This document shows positions 35,178-43,254 of a DNA stretch of 64,000 nucleotides, piece by piece; position 1 is the first letter of the stretch; each line of letters opens with the position of its first letter. Both the position numbers and the translations under genes were made by a program. The stretch spans positions 296,078 to 360,077 of the forward strand of contig NZ_FTNW01000006.1 in the NCBI RefSeq assembly GCF_900156545.1. The letters are read 5' to 3'. Source of the DNA: Aquipseudomonas alcaligenes. GTDB taxonomy: Bacteria > Pseudomonadota > Gammaproteobacteria > Pseudomonadales > Pseudomonadaceae. The notes beneath the pieces are model-generated. The model saw nothing but the letters and a program-made list of their open reading frames with translations. It searched no databases and was not told where the DNA came from.

Positions 35178-35660
35178 TCAGCAGTCGGTCAGGCGCAGAA
35201 AGATCGCCGCCAGCCGCTCGACGCCGGCCTGATCATCGGGACTGAAGCGCGCGGCGCTCGGGCTGTCCAGGTCCAGCACCCCGATCAGGCGCCCATCCTT
35301 GACCAGTGGCACCACCAGTTCGCTGTTCGATGCGCTGTCGCAGGCGATATGCCCCGGAAAGGCATGCACATCGTCGACCCGCTGGCTCTGCCGGCTGCTC
35401 GCCGCAGCGCCACATACGCCCCGACCGAAGGGAATCCGCACACAGGCGACCTTGCCCTGAAACGGCCCCAGCACCAGCTGTTCGCCCTTGTTGAGGTAGA
35501 AGCCAGCCCAGTTGAGATCGTCCAGCTCATGAAACAGGAAAGCGGAGAACTGCGCAGCATTGGCCACGAAGTCGCGCTCATCGGCCAGCAGCGCCTCCAG
35601 TTGCGCAGCCATCAGCTCATAGCCCTCACGCCCCTGCCCGGCTTGCTGCAGATAGATCAT
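35178..35660 (-). CDS. Free methionine-(R)-sulfoxide reductase (GAF domain)
   Basis: 160 residues, a single GAF-fold domain of the fRMsr/YebR type that reduces free Met-R-sulfoxide. The three family cysteines are present with the E. coli spacing: C73 (VACVRIPFGRG), C83 (GVCGAAA) and C107 (HAFPGHIACDSAS). The tail LIGVLDLDSPSAARFSPDD also fits. ATG 35660 overlaps the stop of the ATPase gene by four bases, so the two are coupled. With msrB and gpx in the same window it belongs to oxidative-damage repair. Confidence 0.92.
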   Translation of the reverse strand: MIYLQQAGQGREGYELMAAQLEALLADERDFVANAAQFSAFLFHELDDLNWAGFYLNKGEQLVLGPFQGKVACVRIPFGRGVCGAAASSRQSQRVDDVHAFPGHIACDSASNSELVVPLVKDGRLIGVLDLDSPSAARFSPDDQAGVERLAAIFLRLTDC

Positions 35661-36547
35661 GGCTGCACCTCCAGCAAACGCTGACCCACCCAGCTGCGCG
35701 CAAACTGGTAGGCGCAACGTCCGTTGCGATTGCCGCGCCCCAGCGCCCAGCGAATCGCGAGAATCTCGAGCTCGTGACTCCAGTTCCACTGCAACCCGGC
35801 CGGCTCTGCCAGGCTGGTGATCCAGTGGCGCACCACGGCGAGGAAGTGGTCCTGGGTGAAGGGATAGAAGGAGATCCACAGGCCGAAGCGATCGGACAGG
35901 GCGATCTTGTCCTCCACCGCCTCGCTCGGGTGCAGCTCACCCTCGACGCGCTGCCAGTTGTCGTTATCGCTCTCTTTCTCCGGAACCAGGTGGCGGCGGT
36001 TGGAGGTGGCGTACAGCAGCACATTGTCCGGCGCCCGCTCCAGCGAGCCGTCCAGCACGCTCTTGAGCACCCGGTAATCACCCTCGCCGGATTCGAACGA
36101 GAGATCGTCGCAGAACAGCACGAAACGCTGCGGCAGGCCGGCCAGGGCCTCCACCACCCGGGGCAGGTCGGCCAGATGGTCACGTTCGATCTCGATCAGG
36201 CGTAGCCCGGCGTCCGCATGCGCAGCCAGCAGCGCGCGCACCAGCGAGGACTTGCCGGTGCCACGCGCGCCCCAGAGCAGCGCATGGTTGGCCGGCAGGC
36301 CGGCGACGAACTGCTGGGTATTGCGCGACAGCTGCTCACGCTGGGTATCCACCCCGACCAGGTCGTCGAGGCTCAGGTCCAGACTCACGCGCAGCGGCTG
36401 CAGATAGCCCGTGCGCCCCTCGCGCTGCCAGCGCGCAGCGATCACCGTCTGCCAGTCCAGTGTCACGCGCTCCGCCGGCAACAAAGGCTCGAGCCGTTGC
36501 AGCACCGCGTCGGCACGCTGCAGAAAGCTGTTCAAAAGGGAATCCAC
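35657..36547 (-). CDS. DUF815-type AAA ATPase
   Basis: 296 residues. Walker A GARGTGKSSL near residue 93, Walker B RFVLFCDDLSFE near residue 141, sensor-like LLYATSNRRHLVP, and FGLWISFYPFTQDHFL, matching the DUF815 family of AAA-like ATPases. GTG start 36547 with GAGGAG upstream. The function is not established. Coupling to the free-methionine-sulfoxide reductase suggests co-expression only. Confidence 0.85.
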   Translation of the reverse strand: MDSLLNSFLQRADAVLQRLEPLLPAERVTLDWQTVIAARWQREGRTGYLQPLRVSLDLSLDDLVGVDTQREQLSRNTQQFVAGLPANHALLWGARGTGKSSLVRALLAAHADAGLRLIEIERDHLADLPRVVEALAGLPQRFVLFCDDLSFESGEGDYRVLKSVLDGSLERAPDNVLLYATSNRRHLVPEKESDNDNWQRVEGELHPSEAVEDKIALSDRFGLWISFYPFTQDHFLAVVRHWITSLAEPAGLQWNWSHELEILAIRWALGRGNRNGRCAYQFARSWVGQRLLEVQP

Positions 36548-36639
36548 GACTTACTCCTCATATCCGCTACTGCCGGTGATCCAGTGCTATGGGCTATGCT
36601 TGGCAGGGCCCGCAACCCAGGACGCAAACCACCCCGCCG

Positions 36640-38958
36640 ATGGATATCTCTCTCACCCACCGCCTGTCGTTCAAGCAGGCCAAGCTGACGGTGCTGGTGG
36701 CCTTCATCCTGGGGACCCTGCTGAGCCTGATCCAGATCAGCCTGGATTATGCCAGCGAAGACGCTTCCATCGACCGCGAAATCCATTCCCTGCTGGAAAT
36801 CAGCCACAACCCAGCCGCGCGCATCTCCTACAACATCGACGCCGAACTGGCCCAGGAGCTGGTCCTCGGCCTGCTGCGCTCACCGGCGGTGATGCGGGCG
36901 GAGATCGTCGACAACAGCGGCCTGGTGCTGGCCTCGGTGGAGCGTCCGCCGGCACAGAGCGGCTATCGGGTCTTCAGCGACTTCCTGTTCGGCGAGCGGC
37001 GCCAGTTCGAAGACCCGCTGTTCGTCAGCCACTCCGCTACGGAACCCCTCGGCGTGCTGCGCCTGGAGGTCGACACTTACGCCTTCGGCAGCCACTTCCT
37101 GCGCCGCGCCCTGCTCACCCTGCTCACCGGCTTCGCCCGCAGCCTGCTGCTGTCGCTGATCCTGCTGGTGCTGTTCTATGCGATGCTGACCAAACCCCTG
37201 GTCGGAGTGATACGCGCCCTCAGCGACCGCGATCCGCGCCGCGACTTCTCCCCCGTACCCTGCCCCAGCGGCCACGAGCGCGACGAAGTGGGCATCCTGG
37301 TCGCGGTGACCAACCAGCAGCTGACCAATATCCACCAGGAGATCAGCCAGCGCCGCGAGGCCGAGGACCGCCTGACCCAGTACCTGGGCGAACTGGAGAA
37401 CATCGTCTCGGCCCGCACCGCCGAGCTGAAAGCGACCAACGCGCGCCTGACCCAGTCCAACCGCGACCTCGAGCAGGCCCGCAGTACCGCCCTGGAGATG
37501 GCCCAGGCCCGCGCCGCCTTCCTGGCCAACATGAGCCACGAGATTCGCACCCCGCTCAACGGCATGCTCGGCATGCTGGCGCTGGCCCTGGACGGCAGCC
37601 TGAACCATGAGCAACGCCAGCAGCTGCTGATCGCCCATGACTCCGGCAAGGTGCTGGTCGACCTGCTCAATGACATCCTCGATCTGTCCAAGTTCGAGGC
37701 CGGACAGCTGGAACTGGAAAGCATCCCCTTCGACCTCGGTGCCCTGGCGGAGGAAACCGCCAGCCTGCTCTCGCAGAACACCGCTCCCGGGGTCGAACTG
37801 ACCTGCCTGATCGACCCGCAATTGCCGGCGCAACTGCTCGGCGACCCGACCCGCGTGCGCCAGGTGATCAGCAACCTGCTGTCCAACGCCCTGAAGTTCA
37901 CGCGGCGCGGACGCGTCGACCTGCGCATCGCGCTCGACAGCAGTGGCGTACGCATCCAGGTCAATGACACCGGCATCGGCATCCCCGAAGACGCACAGCA
38001 GCGCATCTTCCAGCCCTTCACCCAGGCTGGCGCGGGTATCACCCGGCAGTTTGGCGGCACCGGACTGGGTCTGGCACTGACCAGGCGCCTGTGCGAAGCC
38101 ATGCAGGGGGAGTTACTGCTGACCTCCCGGGAGGGCATCGGCAGCCAGTTCAGCGCCATCCTGCCGCTGCGCGGCCACACGCCCGCACTCAGCTGGCCGC
38201 AGCTGCCGGGCCGGATAGTGGCGCTGTGCGCCGCCGACAGCGGCCTGGCCGAACTGCTCGCCAGCTGGCTGCCCAACTGGGGCGTGCACTACCGGCGGGT
38301 GAACAGCATCGACGAGGTCACTGCAGAATCCACCGATCTGCTGATCTGCGCAGCGCCCGACAGCCTGCTGCCGCTGCGTCAGCGCCTGAGCGCGCCGCTG
38401 CTGCTGGTATCGCCCTATGGCACCTTCATTGCCAGCGAGCAAATCGCCACCCTGGCACCGTTCGAGCAACTGCCCCGCCCGCTCGGGCGCACGGCCCTGC
38501 ACCAGGCCCTGCAGCGCCTGCTGGCGCCGCAGCGCGAACCCAACGTGGAGCCAGCCAGCAGCGCAACACCGAGGTCACACCAGGCCCGCGTGCTGCTGGT
38601 GGAAGACAATCAGGTCAATCAGATGGTCGCCAAGGGCATGCTGACCAAGCTGGGCTGCCAGGTGGCTGTCGCCGGTCACGGTGGCGAGGCTATCGCCTAT
38701 CTGGAGCAGCAGCCGGTGGACCTGGTGCTGATGGATTGCAACATGCCGGTCATGGATGGCTACGAGGCGACCCGACGCATCCGCCAGAGCGGCCGCTGGC
38801 CCAACCTGCCGATCATCGCCCTGACCGCCAATGCCCTGCCGGACGAACGCGAGCGCTGCCAGGCCGCCGGCATGAACGACTACCTGGCCAAACCCTTCCG
38901 CCGGGAAGACCTGTCCGCGCTGCTGGACAGCTGGCTACCGCTCACGAGTGCGCAGTAA
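36640..38958 (+). CDS. sagS: SagS-like hybrid sensor histidine kinase (HK-REC)
   Basis: 772 residues. First helix about 15-35, periplasmic sensor about 36-155 (a HmsP-like fold would be expected for SagS), second helix about 160-183, HAMP-like linker and coiled coil to about 285. HisKA H300 in FLANMSHEIRTP, HATPase with NLLSNALKF, DTGIGI and GGTGLGL, then a degenerate receiver-like stretch (about 520-630) and a true receiver with D699 in VLMDCNMPVMDG. No HPt, as in SagS, which hands phosphate to HptB and influences biofilm formation and tolerance. Position directly beside ospR-gpx-msrB matches P. aeruginosa PA2824. The start is uncertain: ATG 36589 would add 17 residues, and neither has a good ribosome-binding site. 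The 3' end overlaps the ospR end by 17 bases. Confidence 0.85.
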   Translation: MDISLTHRLSFKQAKLTVLVAFILGTLLSLIQISLDYASEDASIDREIHSLLEISHNPAARISYNIDAELAQELVLGLLRSPAVMRAEIVDNSGLVLASVERPPAQSGYRVFSDFLFGERRQFEDPLFVSHSATEPLGVLRLEVDTYAFGSHFLRRALLTLLTGFARSLLLSLILLVLFYAMLTKPLVGVIRALSDRDPRRDFSPVPCPSGHERDEVGILVAVTNQQLTNIHQEISQRREAEDRLTQYLGELENIVSARTAELKATNARLTQSNRDLEQARSTALEMAQARAAFLANMSHEIRTPLNGMLGMLALALDGSLNHEQRQQLLIAHDSGKVLVDLLNDILDLSKFEAGQLELESIPFDLGALAEETASLLSQNTAPGVELTCLIDPQLPAQLLGDPTRVRQVISNLLSNALKFTRRGRVDLRIALDSSGVRIQVNDTGIGIPEDAQQRIFQPFTQAGAGITRQFGGTGLGLALTRRLCEAMQGELLLTSREGIGSQFSAILPLRGHTPALSWPQLPGRIVALCAADSGLAELLASWLPNWGVHYRRVNSIDEVTAESTDLLICAAPDSLLPLRQRLSAPLLLVSPYGTFIASEQIATLAPFEQLPRPLGRTALHQALQRLLAPQREPNVEPASSATPRSHQARVLLVEDNQVNQMVAKGMLTKLGCQVAVAGHGGEAIAYLEQQPVDLVLMDCNMPVMDGYEATRRIRQSGRWPNLPIIALTANALPDERERCQAAGMNDYLAKPFRREDLSALLDSWLPLTSAQ

Positions 38959-39406
38959 CCCGCGCCAGCAACTGCCCGAGGCTGTGCCGCAGCCCTTCCA
39001 GTTCGTCCATGTCGACCCCGCTCTCGCACAGCAGGCGTTGCTTGAGCGGCAGAACCCTGTCGCGCAGCGCCTCACCCGCGGCGGTCAACGCCAGGCAAAG
39101 CTCACGTTCGTCGCTGCTGGAACGCCGCCGCTGCACCAGCCCCAGTTGCTCCAGACGCTTGAGCAGCGGCGTCAGGGTGCCGGAGTCGAGCAGCAGGCGC
39201 TCACCCAGCGCCTTGACCGTGGCCTGCGCCGGCGGCGTGGCGTACCACTCCCACAGCACCAGCATCACCAGGTATTGCGGATAGGTCAGGCCGAGCTCGT
39301 CGAGCATCGGTTTGTAGGCCCGGGTCACAGCCCGAGAGGCGGCGTAGAGCTTGAAGCACAGCTGGTTATCCAGCAGCAGCTGCGCTTCGAGGGCGCGGTC
39401 ACTCAT
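38942..39406 (-). CDS. ospR: OspR-like MarR-family oxidative stress regulator
   Basis: 154 residues, winged-helix MarR protein. The N-terminal redox cysteine is in DNQLCFKLYAASRAV, the same place as in OhrR/OspR; the recognition region is TVKALGERLLLDSGTLTPLLKRLE, with wing RSSSDERELCLALT. OhrR-type proteins release DNA when this cysteine is oxidised. It is coupled to gpx (ATGA overlap) and would repress the gpx-ospR operon through the palindromes at 39934-39953. Cotranscription with a peroxidase is as in P. aeruginosa PA2825-PA2826. Confidence 0.9.
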   Translation of the reverse strand: MSDRALEAQLLLDNQLCFKLYAASRAVTRAYKPMLDELGLTYPQYLVMLVLWEWYATPPAQATVKALGERLLLDSGTLTPLLKRLEQLGLVQRRRSSSDERELCLALTAAGEALRDRVLPLKQRLLCESGVDMDELEGLRHSLGQLLARVTAHS

Positions 39407-39888
39407 TTCAGCAGGGCTTCGATCTCGGCGGTCAGCTCTTCGGGCTTGGTGGTCGGGGCAAAGCGCTTGACCTCGGCACCGTCGCCGCTGATCAGGAACT
39501 TGGTGAAGTTCCACTTGATGCCCTGGCTGCCGAGCAGGCCGGGGGCGCGCTTCTTCAGCTGCACGTAGAGCGGGTGGGCATCGCTGCCGTTGACATCGAT
39601 CTTCTTGAACAGCGGGAAGGTCACGCCGAAGTTCAGTTCACAGAACTCGCTGATCGCCCCCTCGTCGCCCGGCTCCTGCTTGCCGAACTGGTTGCAGGGG
39701 AAGCCCAGCACCACCAGGCCCTGATCCTTGTACTGCTGCCAGATGTTCTCCAGGCCCTTGTACTGCGGGGTGAAGCCGCACTTGCTGGCGGTGTTGACCA
39801 CCAGCACGGCCTTGCCGCCGAAGTCCTTGAGGGTCTTCTGCTCGCCCTTGATGGTGGTGACCGGGATATCGAAAAGCTTGTCGCTCAT
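39403..39888 (-). CDS. Glutathione peroxidase family protein
   Basis: 161 residues. Peroxidatic cysteine C37 in VNTASKCGFTPQYKGLE (Cys, not selenocysteine), LGFPCNQFGKQEPG, and KWNFTKFLISGDG with the Trp-Asn pair. Cys-type bacterial GPx proteins usually use thioredoxin or glutathione to reduce hydroperoxides. The start is ATG 39888; upstream in-frame ATG 39951 lies inside the operator region and is rejected. First gene of an operon with ospR. Confidence 0.93.
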   Translation of the reverse strand: MSDKLFDIPVTTIKGEQKTLKDFGGKAVLVVNTASKCGFTPQYKGLENIWQQYKDQGLVVLGFPCNQFGKQEPGDEGAISEFCELNFGVTFPLFKKIDVNGSDAHPLYVQLKKRAPGLLGSQGIKWNFTKFLISGDGAEVKRFAPTTKPEELTAEIEALLK

Positions 39889-39933
39889 GGCCTGCGGCTC
39901 CGTTGACAGTGAAGGTGCGGCGAATATAGCGAG

Positions 39934-39953
39934 CAATTCAATTGCATACAATT
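39934..39953. promoter_or_regulatory. Candidate OspR/OhrR-type operator
   Basis: Two overlapping palindromes before gpx: CAATTCAATTG (39934-39944) and AATTGCATACAATT (39940-39953). AATTG/CAATT half-sites are typical of OhrR-class MarR regulators. Confidence 0.6.
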
Positions 39954-39962
39954 TAAAAACAT

Positions 39963-39991
39963 GAAAAGCAGGCCCGCCAAGCGGCGGGCCC
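39963..39991 (-). terminator. Putative terminator after msrB
   Basis: Minus strand stem GGCCCGCC-GCTT-GGCGGGCC followed by TGCTTTTC. A GC-rich hairpin with a short T tract, just past the msrB stop. Confidence 0.65.
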
Positions 39992-39996
39992 TGTCG

Positions 39997-40389
39997 TCAG
40001 CGCGGCACCAGCTTCAGCGCCACCGAGTTGATGCAATAGCGCAACCCGGTCGGCCGCGGACCGTCGGGAAAGACATGGCCCAGGTGCGCATCACACTTGG
40101 CGCACTTGACCTCGATGCGCTGCATGCCGTGGCTGAAATCGTCCTTCTCGGCGATCACCTCGGCACTGACGGGCTGGAAGTAACTGGGCCAGCCGCTGCC
40201 CGAATCGTACTTGGCGTCCGAGTCGAACAGCGCTTCGCCGCAGCAGGCACAGTGGTAGATGCCGGGCACCTTGCTGTCGTGGTATTCGCCGGTGAAAGCA
40301 CGCTCGGTCCCACCCAGCCGGCAGACATGGAACTGGGCGTCGGAAAGCTCGTCGCGCCAGGCTTCCAGGGGTTTATCGATCTTTTCCAT
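39997..40389 (-). CDS. msrB: Peptide-methionine (R)-S-oxide reductase
   Basis: 130 residues. Zinc-binding cysteines C47/C50 (HCACCGEALF) and C96/C99 (VKCAKCDAHLGHVF), and catalytic C119 in GLRYCINSVAL. Repairs Met-R-sulfoxide in proteins using thioredoxin. ATG 40389 follows GAGGTG; longer frames upstream run into the divergent alaA promoter space. Stands between the gpx-ospR operon and the divergent aminotransferase. Confidence 0.95.
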   Translation of the reverse strand: MEKIDKPLEAWRDELSDAQFHVCRLGGTERAFTGEYHDSKVPGIYHCACCGEALFDSDAKYDSGSGWPSYFQPVSAEVIAEKDDFSHGMQRIEVKCAKCDAHLGHVFPDGPRPTGLRYCINSVALKLVPR

Positions 40390-40528
40390 GGAGCACACCT
40401 CAGGGGCTGAAAAAAGCCCGACCGGTCCCTTTTCCGGGCTTCTGGCCGCACGTATCATGCGTCCCTCTTTGGACGCCAGTCTGGCTGCCGCATTACAGCG
40501 CGGCGATTCGCATCGGGACATAAGCATC

Positions 40529-41740
40529 ATGCAGGTCAGCAAATCGAACAAGCTCGCCAACGTCTGCTACGACATCCGCGGGCCAGTGCTCAAGCACGCC
40601 AAACGCCTGGAAGAGGAAGGCCACCGCATCCTCAAGCTGAATATCGGCAACCCGGCGCCGTTCGGTTTCGAGGCGCCGGAGGAAATCCTCCAGGACGTCA
40701 TCCGCAACCTGCCCACCGCACAGGGCTACAGCGACTCCAAGGGCCTGTTCAGTGCGCGCAAGGCGGTGATGCAGTACTACCAGCAGAAGCAGGTGGAAGG
40801 CGTCGGCATCGAAGACATCTACCTCGGCAACGGCGTCTCCGAGCTGATCGTGATGGCCATGCAGGCACTGCTCAACAACGGTGACGAGGTACTGATCCCA
40901 GCGCCCGACTATCCGCTATGGACCGCTGCGGTGGCCCTCTCCGGCGGCAAGCCGGTGCACTACCTGTGCGACGAGCAGGCCGGCTGGTTCCCCGATCTCG
41001 CCGACATGAAGGCCAAGATCACCAGCAACACCAAGGCCATCGTGCTGATCAACCCGAACAACCCGACCGGCGCCGTGTATTCCAAGGAAGTGCTGGAAGG
41101 CATCGTCGAACTGGCACGCCAGCACAACCTGGTGCTGTTTTCCGACGAGATCTACGACAAGATTCTCTACGACGAGGCCCAGCACATCTCCACCGCCTCG
41201 CTGGCGCCGGACGTGCTGTGCCTGACCTTCAACGGCCTGTCCAAGAGCTACCGCGTAGCCGGCTTCCGTTCCGGCTGGGTCGCCATCTCCGGTCCCAAGC
41301 ACAAGGCTCAGAGCTACATCGAAGGCCTGGATATCCTGGCCAACATGCGCCTGTGCGCCAACGTGCCGAGCCAGCACGCGATCCAGACCGCACTCGGCGG
41401 CTACCAGAGCATCAACGACCTGGTGCTGCCCAACGGCCGCCTGCTGGAGCAACGCAATCGCGCCTGGGAGTTGCTCAACGACATCCCCGGGGTGAGCTGC
41501 GTGAAGCCGATGGGCGCGCTGTACGCCTTCCCCAAGATCGATCCCAAGGTCTGCCCGATCCACAACGACGAGAAGTTCGTCCTCGACCTGCTGCTGTCCG
41601 AGAAACTCCTGATCGTCCAGGGCACCGCTTTCAACTGGCCGTGGCCGGACCACTTCCGCGTGGTCACCCTGCCGCGCGTCGACGACCTGGAGCAGGCCAT
41701 CGGGCGCATCGGCAACTTCCTCAAGTCCTATCGCCAGTAA
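40529..41740 (+). CDS. alaA: AlaA-like pyridoxal phosphate aminotransferase
   Basis: 403 residues, fold-type I class I/II aminotransferase. INPNNPTGAVYS near residue 175, DEIYDKILYD near residue 206, and PLP lysine K239 in NGLSKSYRVAGFRSGW are visible. The N-terminus SKSNKLANVCYDIRGPVLKHAKRLEEEG is that of E. coli AlaA (glutamate-pyruvate aminotransferase, alanine synthesis). The start is ATG 40529; a frame open to 40259 lies over msrB. The next gene follows five bases after the stop. Confidence 0.9.
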   Translation: MQVSKSNKLANVCYDIRGPVLKHAKRLEEEGHRILKLNIGNPAPFGFEAPEEILQDVIRNLPTAQGYSDSKGLFSARKAVMQYYQQKQVEGVGIEDIYLGNGVSELIVMAMQALLNNGDEVLIPAPDYPLWTAAVALSGGKPVHYLCDEQAGWFPDLADMKAKITSNTKAIVLINPNNPTGAVYSKEVLEGIVELARQHNLVLFSDEIYDKILYDEAQHISTASLAPDVLCLTFNGLSKSYRVAGFRSGWVAISGPKHKAQSYIEGLDILANMRLCANVPSQHAIQTALGGYQSINDLVLPNGRLLEQRNRAWELLNDIPGVSCVKPMGALYAFPKIDPKVCPIHNDEKFVLDLLLSEKLLIVQGTAFNWPWPDHFRVVTLPRVDDLEQAIGRIGNFLKSYRQ

Positions 41741-41745
41741 GCCGC

Positions 41746-42198
41746 ATGGATCTGCAGATCGACGAGTTCTACAAGGATGCGGCCAGCGGCTTGCTGCTGC
41801 TCTATCAGGCCTTCCCCCGCAAGGTGGCGCTGTATGTGGAAGACCTGATCGGCCGCGAGGAACCCGACGAGTTCGGCCTGCCCAGCAAGCGCCACCAAGC
41901 CTGCCTGGGTGCGCTGCTGTGGCTGGCCGAGGAAGGCTACCTGCGTTTCGAGTCGACCATTGCCTACGATGCGCTGGACCAGGCTGTGCTCACCGAGAAG
42001 GGCTTCCTGCGCCTGTCACGCGCCATACCCCATGCCCTGCCCCAGGGCGACGCCCTGCCTCCCAGCGTGCGCCGCGTTCACGCCACCCTGGCCTGGCAAC
42101 TGCGCGAAGCCTTGGCCCAGCACAACAGCGAAAAGGTCGCGCGCCTTACTCGCCAGCTGTTCGAAAGCGCTCTGAATCAGGCCAGCGACATAGTTTGA
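41746..42198 (+). CDS. Conserved hypothetical protein downstream of alaA
   Basis: 150 residues, no signal or membrane segment. Sequence such as FYKDAASGLLLLYQAFPRKVALYVEDLIG and LGALLWLAEEGYLRFES suggests a helical, possibly winged-helix-like fold, but I do not recognise a family. The start is five bases after the alaA stop, so the two are probably cotranscribed. The same neighbour is found between alaA-like and htpX genes in P. aeruginosa (PA2829), as I recall. Confidence 0.8.
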   Translation: MDLQIDEFYKDAASGLLLLYQAFPRKVALYVEDLIGREEPDEFGLPSKRHQACLGALLWLAEEGYLRFESTIAYDALDQAVLTEKGFLRLSRAIPHALPQGDALPPSVRRVHATLAWQLREALAQHNSEKVARLTRQLFESALNQASDIV

Positions 42199-42211
42199 AA
42201 TAGTGCCTCGG

Positions 42212-42240
42212 TTGAAGGTGCGGCGGGCCAACCTTATATA
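42212..42240 (+). promoter_or_regulatory. Putative promoter of htpX
   Basis: TTGAAG (42212-42217), 17-nt spacer, TATATA (42235-42240). GTTGAA is also compatible with a heat-shock sigma-32 -35, which would fit htpX, but the -10 is sigma-70-like. Confidence 0.5.
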
Positions 42241-42286
42241 GCTCGCATACTTAGACCGTCTCTCGCCTGAGGAGAAGCTTTCCACC

Positions 42287-43162
42287 ATGATGCGTATCGT
42301 GTTGTTCCTGGCCACCAACCTGGCGGTGCTGCTGATCGCCAGCGTCACCCTGCAACTGCTCGGGGTCGATCGCTTCACCGGCCAGAACTACGGCAGCCTG
42401 CTGGCTTTCTGCGCCGTGTTCGGCTTCGTCGGCTCCTTCATTTCGCTGTTCCTGTCCAAGTGGATGGCGAAGATGAGCACCGGCACCGAAATCATTACCC
42501 AGCCGCGCACCCGCCATGAACAGTGGCTGCTGCAGACCGTCGAGGAACTGTCCCGCGAGGCCGGCATCAAGATGCCGGAAGTTGGTATCTTCCCAGCCTA
42601 CGAATCCAACGCCTTCGCCACCGGCTGGAACAAGAACGACGCCCTGGTGGCGGTCAGCCAGGGGCTGCTGGAACGCTTCTCGCCCGATGAAGTGCGTGCC
42701 GTCCTGGCTCACGAGATCGGCCACGTCGCCAATGGCGACATGGTCACCCTGGCCATGATCCAGGGCGTGGTGAACACCTTCGTGATGTTCTTCGCGCGCA
42801 TCTTCGGCAACTTCGTCGACCGCGTGATCCTCAAGAACGAGGGCGAAGGCCATGGTATCGGCTACATTGTCGCGACCATCTTCGCCGAGCTGGTACTGGG
42901 CATCCTGGCCAGCATCATCGTCATGTGGTTCTCCCGTCGTCGCGAGTTCAAGGCTGATGATGCCGGCGCCCGCCTGGCCGGTACCGGCGCCATGATCGCG
43001 GCCCTGGAGCGCCTGCGTGCCGAACAGGGCGTGCCGGTGCACATGCCCAGCAGCATGACCGCCTTCGGCATCAACGGTGGCCTGAAAAACGGTCTGGCCG
43101 GCCTGCTGATGACCCACCCGCCGCTGGAAGACCGCATCGAGGCCCTGCGTCGTCGCGGCTGA
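42287..43162 (+). CDS. htpX: Membrane metalloprotease HtpX
   Basis: 291 residues, M48B zinc protease of the inner membrane, involved in quality control of membrane proteins. Two N-terminal helices (about 4-24 and 35-55), active-site HEIGH at 142-146, two further helices (about 158-178 and 195-215), and the third zinc ligand region REFKADDAGARLAG. ATG 42287 with GAGGAG upstream. A terminator follows. Confidence 0.96.
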   Translation: MMRIVLFLATNLAVLLIASVTLQLLGVDRFTGQNYGSLLAFCAVFGFVGSFISLFLSKWMAKMSTGTEIITQPRTRHEQWLLQTVEELSREAGIKMPEVGIFPAYESNAFATGWNKNDALVAVSQGLLERFSPDEVRAVLAHEIGHVANGDMVTLAMIQGVVNTFVMFFARIFGNFVDRVILKNEGEGHGIGYIVATIFAELVLGILASIIVMWFSRRREFKADDAGARLAGTGAMIAALERLRAEQGVPVHMPSSMTAFGINGGLKNGLAGLLMTHPPLEDRIEALRRRG

Positions 43163-43177
43163 TCTCAGGCTTCGGTG

Positions 43178-43206
43178 AAAAGGCGACCTTCCGGTCGCCT
43201 TTTTTG
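43178..43206 (+). terminator. Intrinsic terminator of htpX
   Basis: Stem AAAAGGCGACC/GGTCGCCTTTT with a 4-nt loop and T run. Confidence 0.92.
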
Positions 43207-43254
43207 TTTGTCGCCGCCTAGACTGGAGACAAGCCCGACGCACTTGAGATCTTC

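Noticed and set aside
35657..36547. DUF815 ATPase plus fRMsr as a defence pair
   Set aside because: Both are conserved housekeeping-type genes with normal base composition and no effector domain.
36589..36639. Longer SagS start at ATG 36589
   Set aside because: No ribosome-binding site, and a TATGCT box (36598-36603) lies inside it; kept only as an alternative.
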